From NCBI GenBank assembly GCA_903840385.1, contig CAIMFT010000185.1:1-37659 (forward strand): a DNA stretch of 37,659 nucleotides. Direction: 5' to 3'. This stretch comes from an uncultured Holophagaceae bacterium (GTDB taxonomy: Bacteria; Acidobacteriota; Holophagae; Holophagales; Holophagaceae). The notes beneath the pieces were generated by a model that worked only from the letters and a program-made list of their open reading frames with translations, was not told the origin of the DNA and did not search any database. Positions within the stretch are counted from its first letter, which is position 1. Every line of letters starts with the position of its first letter. This document shows positions 33,856-37,659 of the stretch, piece after piece. A program made the position numbers and the translations under genes.

Positions 33856-34176
33856 ATGTCCGATCTCGTCTCGCACGTCACCGACGCCGAGTTCCCCCAG
33901 ACCGTAGCCCAGGGCGTCACGCTCGTGGACTTCTGGGCCCCCTGGTGCGGCCCCTGCCGCGGGATCGCGCCAATCCTGGACGAGCTGGCGGTTGAGCTGC
34001 AGGGCAAGGCCAAGTTCGTGAAGATGAACGTGGACGAGAACCCGGACGTGGCCGGCCAGTTCGGCATCATGAGCATCCCCACCCTCATCGTCTTCAAGGA
34101 CGGCAAGGCCGTGAACAAGCTCATCGGCGGCCAGCCCAAGGCCCAGATCAAGGCGTTTGTGGAGTCGGCTTTCTAG
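33856..34176 (+). CDS. trxA: Thioredoxin
   Basis: A 106-residue thioredoxin, the cytoplasmic protein-disulfide reductant. The active site WCGPC is present within VDFWAPWCGPCRG, with Cys31 and Cys34. FVKMNVDENPDVAGQFGIMS and the cis-proline motif SIPTLIVFKDGK follow, then a GGQPKAQIKAFVE end. No signal peptide is seen. The length is typical of TrxA. AAAGGAG upstream of ATG is a strong Shine-Dalgarno. It follows the RibBX gene by 35 bp on the same strand and is probably co-transcribed. Downstream are the nested hairpins at 34189-34249. Confidence 0.96.
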   Translation: MSDLVSHVTDAEFPQTVAQGVTLVDFWAPWCGPCRGIAPILDELAVELQGKAKFVKMNVDENPDVAGQFGIMSIPTLIVFKDGKAVNKLIGGQPKAQIKAFVESAF

Positions 34177-34188
34177 GTTAGCTATCAG

Positions 34189-34249
34189 CTGTCAGCCAAT
34201 GCGGGGCTCGGCTGCCGCATGGCAGCAGCTGGGGCTTCTTGGCTGACAG
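34189..34249. repeat. Nested hairpins downstream of trxA
   Basis: CTGTCAGCCAA at 34189-34199 pairs exactly with TTGGCTGACAG at 34239-34249 (11 bp). Inside the loop GCTGCC-GCAT-GGCAGC at 34211-34226 is a second perfect hairpin. The right arm also forms a local palindrome TTGGCTG-A-CAGCCAA. It could end trxA transcription, although no T-run follows. The left arm (AGCTATCAGCTGTCAGCC from 34180) looks like a diverged, inverted copy of the heptamers at 34378. Confidence 0.65.
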
Positions 34250-34377
34250 CCAATTCGGTTGGTAGCTGCCGGCTACCGGCCAAAGCGGGCCCAGCCTAGT
34301 TCCCGCAACATGTGTGGTCCCTGCTGGCTAGTAGCTAACGAATGCCCCGGTTTGCCCCCGCGACCGGGCTGGGTTTT

Positions 34378-34473
34378 AGCCGATAGCCGATAGCTGATAG
34401 CCGATAGCCGATAGCCGATAGCCGATAGCCGATAGCCGATAGCCGATAGCCGATAGCCGATAGCCGATAGCCA
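34378..34473. repeat. Heptamer tandem array, 13 units of AGCCGAT
   Basis: AGCCGAT is repeated 13 times without spacing from 34378 to 34468; only the third unit differs (AGCTGAT). A partial unit follows to 34473. It starts 5 bases from the end of the minus-strand receiver-ATPase gene. A 7-nt period is not compatible with one repeated codon pattern, and no gene runs through it. It is a simple-sequence array prone to copy-number change. The rest of 34250-34377 shows nothing supportable. Confidence 0.9.
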
Positions 34474-34478
34474 TAAAA

Positions 34479-35390
34479 TCATTTCTTCCTCAGCGCCATC
34501 CGCATCTGGTTGCCCTTCTCGTTGAAGTGGACTTCGTCCATGACGAGGAGGATGAGGGGCAGGCCCCGGCCGCACTGGGTGGCCACCTCTGACTCCCGCG
34601 GGTCCTGGGCCATCTTGCTGGTATCGAAGCCGTGGCCCTCATCGGTGATCTCCAGCTCGATGCGATCGGTGTCCATGGCCAGCCGCACCTCGATGAGGCG
34701 CCCGGCGTAGGCAGGGTCGGCCAGCCGCTGGGCCCGGAGGTCGGAGTAGGCGTCCTCCTGGTCGAGGATGTCGCCCTTCAGGCGGGAGTCCAGCTCCAGG
34801 TTCCCATGCTCCAGAGCGTTCACCAGGGACTCGTGGATGGCCATGGCGATGACATCCACGTTGTTGGCAGAGGCGAACCCCATGGGCACCAGGCGGTCCG
34901 TGAGGTGCCGCACCAGGGTGGGCACGTCCAGCTCGTCGGAGCGGAACAGGAAGTGGCGCCGCTCGTTCACCAGGCCCTGCAGGCCGGTGTCCCCCAGGCG
35001 GATCTCGCGGTAGAGGTCCACCAGGTGGAACACGTTGTTGATCATGTCCCGCAGGGCGATGGGCTTCATGAAGAGGTTGGCCGCCCCCTGGCGCATGGCG
35101 CGGATGGCGTAGTCCACCGAGGCCTGGCCGGTCATGAGCACCACGGGCAGGCGGGGCTTGATGGCCTTGATGCGGTCGATGACATCGAAGCCGTTCAGGC
35201 CTTCCATGTTGATGTCGCTGATGACCAGGTCGAACTCCGGCGAGGCCGGGTTCTGCACCAGGTCCAGGGCATGCGCGGCATCCGGGTAGGAGTGCACCTC
35301 CATGCCGTAGTGCTCCAGGGCCGAGTGGACCATCTCCAGCACTGCCAGATCGTCATCGATCAGCAGGATATGAGGCGGGCGTCGGATCAT
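34479..35390 (-). CDS. Response regulator with RsbW-like ATPase output domain
   Basis: A 303-residue two-domain protein. The receiver (about 1-125) has LLIDDDLAVLEMVHSAL, phosphoacceptor Asp59 in LVISDINMEGLNGF, the switch threonine in VVLMTGQAS and lysine in LFMKPI. The second domain (about 145-303) is a GHKL ATPase of the anti-sigma-kinase type: N-box MAIHESLVNALEHGNLE, G1-like ITDEGHGFDTSKM, and GRGLPLILLVMDEVHFNEKG. There is no HisKA domain, so it is not a classical sensor kinase. Such proteins may phosphorylate STAS partners or bind sigma factors in a phosphorylation-controlled way (inference). It lies 23 bp after waaA on the same strand. The stop TGA is 5 bp from the heptamer array. Confidence 0.9.
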   Translation of the reverse strand: MIRRPPHILLIDDDLAVLEMVHSALEHYGMEVHSYPDAAHALDLVQNPASPEFDLVISDINMEGLNGFDVIDRIKAIKPRLPVVLMTGQASVDYAIRAMRQGAANLFMKPIALRDMINNVFHLVDLYREIRLGDTGLQGLVNERRHFLFRSDELDVPTLVRHLTDRLVPMGFASANNVDVIAMAIHESLVNALEHGNLELDSRLKGDILDQEDAYSDLRAQRLADPAYAGRLIEVRLAMDTDRIELEITDEGHGFDTSKMAQDPRESEVATQCGRGLPLILLVMDEVHFNEKGNQMRMALRKK

Positions 35391-35413
35391 GGGGGCTCCG
35401 GGTCTGGGCGATT

Positions 35414-36664
35414 CTAGCCCCTGGGGGGCAGCAGCGGGGCAAGCAGACTCCAGGTGCGGTCGAGGGCGCCCCGGAGGGCTTGGGGCAGCGGAGCCGCGCC
35501 TGGGGGCCGCAGGGGCGCCGCAGCCAGCACCTCGCCGAGCCTGCCGGCCAGGGCCTCCGCCGCCACCACCTCGATGCGGCCCGCCGCCAGGAGGGGCGGC
35601 ACCAGGTCCTCGAAGTTGGCGTAGCCGGGTCCGAGCAGCGTGGGCACCCCGGCTTGGACTGGTTCGAGGGGGTTGTGGCCGCCGGCCCCATCCCAGCCCC
35701 CACCCACCAGGGCCACCGTGCCCTCGGCGTAGGCCGCCGCCAGCTCACCCAGGGTGTCCAGGAGAAGGATGTCCACAGCCCCCCAGGCCGCAGCCTCGGG
35801 CCAGGGCGTCGAAGCTCGCCGCCAGGGCCGACCGGCACTGGCCAGCCGTGCCGCTACCGCCTCGAAGCGGGCCGGCTGGCGGGGGGCCAGGATGAGCCGC
35901 AGGCCCGGCTGCTGAGCCCGGGCCGCAGACCAGGCAGCGAGCGCCCGGTCCTCCTCGCCCGCCAGGGTGTTCCCGGCTACCAGCACCGGGTGGCCCGCCC
36001 AGGCGGCCCGCAGGTCAGCCCAGCCCACGTGCAGGGGCGCCGGTGCCGGCAGATCGGCCTTGAGGTTGCCTCCCAGAGCCACCTGGGGGGCCCCCAGGGT
36101 GCGGAAGGCCTCGGCGCTGGCCTCGTCCCGGGCCGCCACCAGGCTGAGGCGGGAAGCCGCCCTCCGCAGCCAGGGGCCGCCCCGGGCCAGGCTGCGCTCC
36201 GTGAGGCGTCCGTTCACCACGGCGCAGGGGATGCCCCGCTCCGCCAGGGCCTGCAGGAGGCCGGGCCAGAGCTCCGTCTCCAGAGCCACGAAGGTTCCGG
36301 GTGGACGCAGCAGGAAGGGCTCCAGGCCGGCGGGATCATCCAGGGGAAAGGCGCCGCCGGTGAGCAAGCCCCGGCCCTGGTCCCACCCGGGCAGGCGGCG
36401 GGTCAGGAGCTCCAGGCCCGCCGGGGTGCCCGTGCTCAGGTGCACCCGGTGGCCCCCCGCCAGGAGGCGGCCCACCAGACCATCCGCCAGCAGCAGCTCC
36501 CCCACGCTCACCGCATGGAGCCACACCCAGCGCCCGGCGGGCAGCTCCGGCGCGTCCGCCCGCAGGCGCAGCGCCCAGGCCGCCGGCAGGCCCTGCACGC
36601 AGGCCCGTGCCGCGGCGCCGGCCAGCGACGACGCAAGGCGGTAGCTGAGGTCCAGGGTGTCCAC
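35414..36664 (-). CDS. waaA: 3-deoxy-D-manno-octulosonic acid (Kdo) transferase
   Basis: A 416-residue GT30 glycosyltransferase that adds Kdo to the lipid A precursor at the inner membrane, a step in LPS synthesis. Conserved features are VWLHAVSVGELLLADGLV with the catalytic-region Glu of SVGE, FVALETELWPGLLQALAERG, VVNGRLTERSL, LGGNLKADL, and the C-terminal donor-site segment LVGGGWDGAGGHNPLEPVQAGVPTLLGP. The last Rossmann region fits WaaA/KdtA closely. The start is GTG at 36664, followed by a weakly hydrophobic N-terminus that may serve as membrane anchor. It lies 37 bp after the truncated hybrid kinase and 23 bp before the receiver-ATPase gene. It is evidence that the organism has an outer membrane with LPS. 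Confidence 0.93.
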   Translation of the reverse strand: MDTLDLSYRLASSLAGAAARACVQGLPAAWALRLRADAPELPAGRWVWLHAVSVGELLLADGLVGRLLAGGHRVHLSTGTPAGLELLTRRLPGWDQGRGLLTGGAFPLDDPAGLEPFLLRPPGTFVALETELWPGLLQALAERGIPCAVVNGRLTERSLARGGPWLRRAASRLSLVAARDEASAEAFRTLGAPQVALGGNLKADLPAPAPLHVGWADLRAAWAGHPVLVAGNTLAGEEDRALAAWSAARAQQPGLRLILAPRQPARFEAVAARLASAGRPWRRASTPWPEAAAWGAVDILLLDTLGELAAAYAEGTVALVGGGWDGAGGHNPLEPVQAGVPTLLGPGYANFEDLVPPLLAAGRIEVVAAEALAGRLGEVLAAAPLRPPGAAPLPQALRGALDRTWSLLAPLLPPRG

Positions 36665-36701
36665 CCTTCAACGCTCTCATAAATCCGGGCTCTTGCGGCG
36701 G

Positions 36702-37658
36702 CTACCTGTATTGGTTGCTGGTCGCCAAGGCCTGGCCCAGGGCATCACGAAGCTGCTGGAGGTCATAGGGCTTGTTCAGGAAGACCTGCGGGCGCTCTGG
36801 GGTTGGGCTGGCCATGACCTGAGCCTTGTCATAGCCGCTTGCCAGGATCACGGGCAGGTTCGGTTCGAGCTGGCGGAGGGCGGTCAGCAGCTCCCAGCCA
36901 TCCATGCGCGGCATGGACAGATCGGTGATCACCAGGCGGATCTCGGCCTGATGCTGCCGGAACACGTCCAGGCCTTCGACCCCATCCGTCGCCGTGAGCA
37001 GGGTGAAGCCCAGTAGCACCATCAGCCGGCGGGTCGACGTGAGCAGCATCTCATCGTCATCCACCAGCAGGACGGTGCCGCCGAAGACAAGGGGTGGCGC
37101 GGCCAGCGGGGGTTCCAGCGGAACCAGAGGAGCTTCACTGGAGACCGGGAGATAGACCCGGAAGGTGCTGCCCTGGCCCACGATGCTTTCAACCGTGATG
37201 GCCCCACCATGTGCCTGCACCAGGCCCAGCACCACGGGTAGGCCTAGCCCACGCCCGATGAACTTGGTGGAGTAGAAGGGATCAAACAGCTTGTTGATAT
37301 CCCCGCTCGCAATACCACCGCCAGTGTCTGCCACCGACAAGCAGGCATGGTCCGACCCCTGGGGTTGCCAGCCAATGGGGAAGCGATGGGCCGTGGAAAT
37401 CTCGACCGCAGGGCAGGTGCTGAGGCTCAGGCGGACACACCCCCCAGTGGCGCTCATGGCTTCGCTGGCATTGGTCACCAGGCTGGTCAGGACCTGCTGA
37501 ATCTGGCCGGCATTCGCATGGACGACAGGGCCGGGAGAAGGGCCATCCAGCTCCAGGAGCACGGTGCTCGGCAAGGCTTTCTGGAGGAGGGGCAGGCTGG
37601 CCCGGCAGAGCCCGGCCAGGAAGCGCGGCCCACGTTCCAGGGAGGACTGCCCCAGGTA
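36702..37658 (-). CDS. Hybrid sensor histidine kinase, C-terminal part (5' end outside window)
   Basis: The open frame reaches the window edge, showing about 318 C-terminal residues. The first residues (YLGQSSLERGPRFLAGLCRA) are the end of the dimerisation/HPt-acceptor helix region. The HATPase domain follows, with N-box QQVLTSLVTNASEAMSATGG, G1 VADTGGGIASGD and G2 GRGLGLPVVLGLVQAHGG. A receiver domain ends the protein: VLLVDDDEMLLTSTRRLM, phosphoacceptor Asp in LVITDLSMPRMDGWELL (codon 36921-36923), and lysine in FLNKPYDLQQL. The sensor part and the phosphorylated His are not in the window. It is upstream of waaA and the receiver-ATPase gene on the same strand, so it might be the donor for the latter (inference). 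Confidence 0.92.
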   Translation of the reverse strand, partial: YLGQSSLERGPRFLAGLCRASLPLLQKALPSTVLLELDGPSPGPVVHANAGQIQQVLTSLVTNASEAMSATGGCVRLSLSTCPAVEISTAHRFPIGWQPQGSDHACLSVADTGGGIASGDINKLFDPFYSTKFIGRGLGLPVVLGLVQAHGGAITVESIVGQGSTFRVYLPVSSEAPLVPLEPPLAAPPLVFGGTVLLVDDDEMLLTSTRRLMVLLGFTLLTATDGVEGLDVFRQHQAEIRLVITDLSMPRMDGWELLTALRQLEPNLPVILASGYDKAQVMASPTPERPQVFLNKPYDLQQLRDALGQALATSNQYR

Positions 37659-37659
37659 G

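Noticed and set aside
34378..34473. CRISPR array
   Set aside because: Units are 7 nt and contiguous; there are no spacers and no cas genes.

Overview
This window is G+C-rich bacterial chromosome with strong G/C preference at third codon positions and tight operon packing. It suggests a Gram-negative member of the Acidobacteriota, most likely the Holophaga/Geothrix group. The reasons are Kdo transferase (outer-membrane LPS), a DUF4388/PATAN protein, many hybrid histidine kinases, and short-period G/A-rich intergenic repeats. This placement is inference from gene content and style; there is no rRNA in the window.

Layout. 1-5889: the start of glyQ (minus), a GNAT acetyltransferase and a YciI-like protein (plus), then a minus-strand pair made of a very large membrane hybrid histidine kinase and a single-domain response regulator. 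6239-16694: one co-directional chemosensory operon of ten genes: two near-duplicate transmembrane chemoreceptors, CheW, a STAS protein, a soluble receptor-like protein with a CheZ-like D-x3-Q motif, CheY, CheA, CheR, CheD and CheB. The last four are coupled by 4-bp ATGA/TTGA overlaps. The receptors look like E. coli Tsr/Tar in their signalling domain and end in QWEAF, a CheR-tether-like pentapeptide. The CheR carries the matching beta-subdomain loop. No flagellar or pilus genes are in the window, so the output of the system is not visible.

16695-17151 is non-coding and holds several short-period tandem arrays and hairpins. 17152-20268 (minus) is a secreted C45-type acyltransferase/hydrolase with an M1-like C-terminal extension. 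20517-22381 (plus) is an RluA-type pseudouridine synthase overlapping a NAGPA-domain phosphodiester glycosidase. 22556-22753 (minus) is a small TubC-docking-like protein. 22953-23900 (plus) is a diacylglycerol-kinase-family lipid kinase, which ends at a perfect 19-bp hairpin shared with a convergent secreted protein of unknown function (minus). 24925-29491 (plus) is murC, an M14 metallopeptidase and ubiX. 29656-32607 (minus) is a DUF4388 protein, a lipoprotein and FtsX. 32702-34176 (plus) is a RibB fused to a degenerate RibA-like domain (RibBX type) and thioredoxin. 34177-34478 holds nested hairpins and a 13-unit heptamer array. 34479-37659 (minus) is a truncated hybrid kinase, WaaA and a response regulator with an RsbW-like ATPase domain.

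The most interesting points are the proteobacterial-style (F7/36H-like) chemosensory operon with a candidate receptor-like CheY phosphatase, a C-terminal tail shared between that protein and CheD, and a set of intergenic elements built from 7-, 9- and 10-nt tandem units, several of them arranged as inverted pairs.
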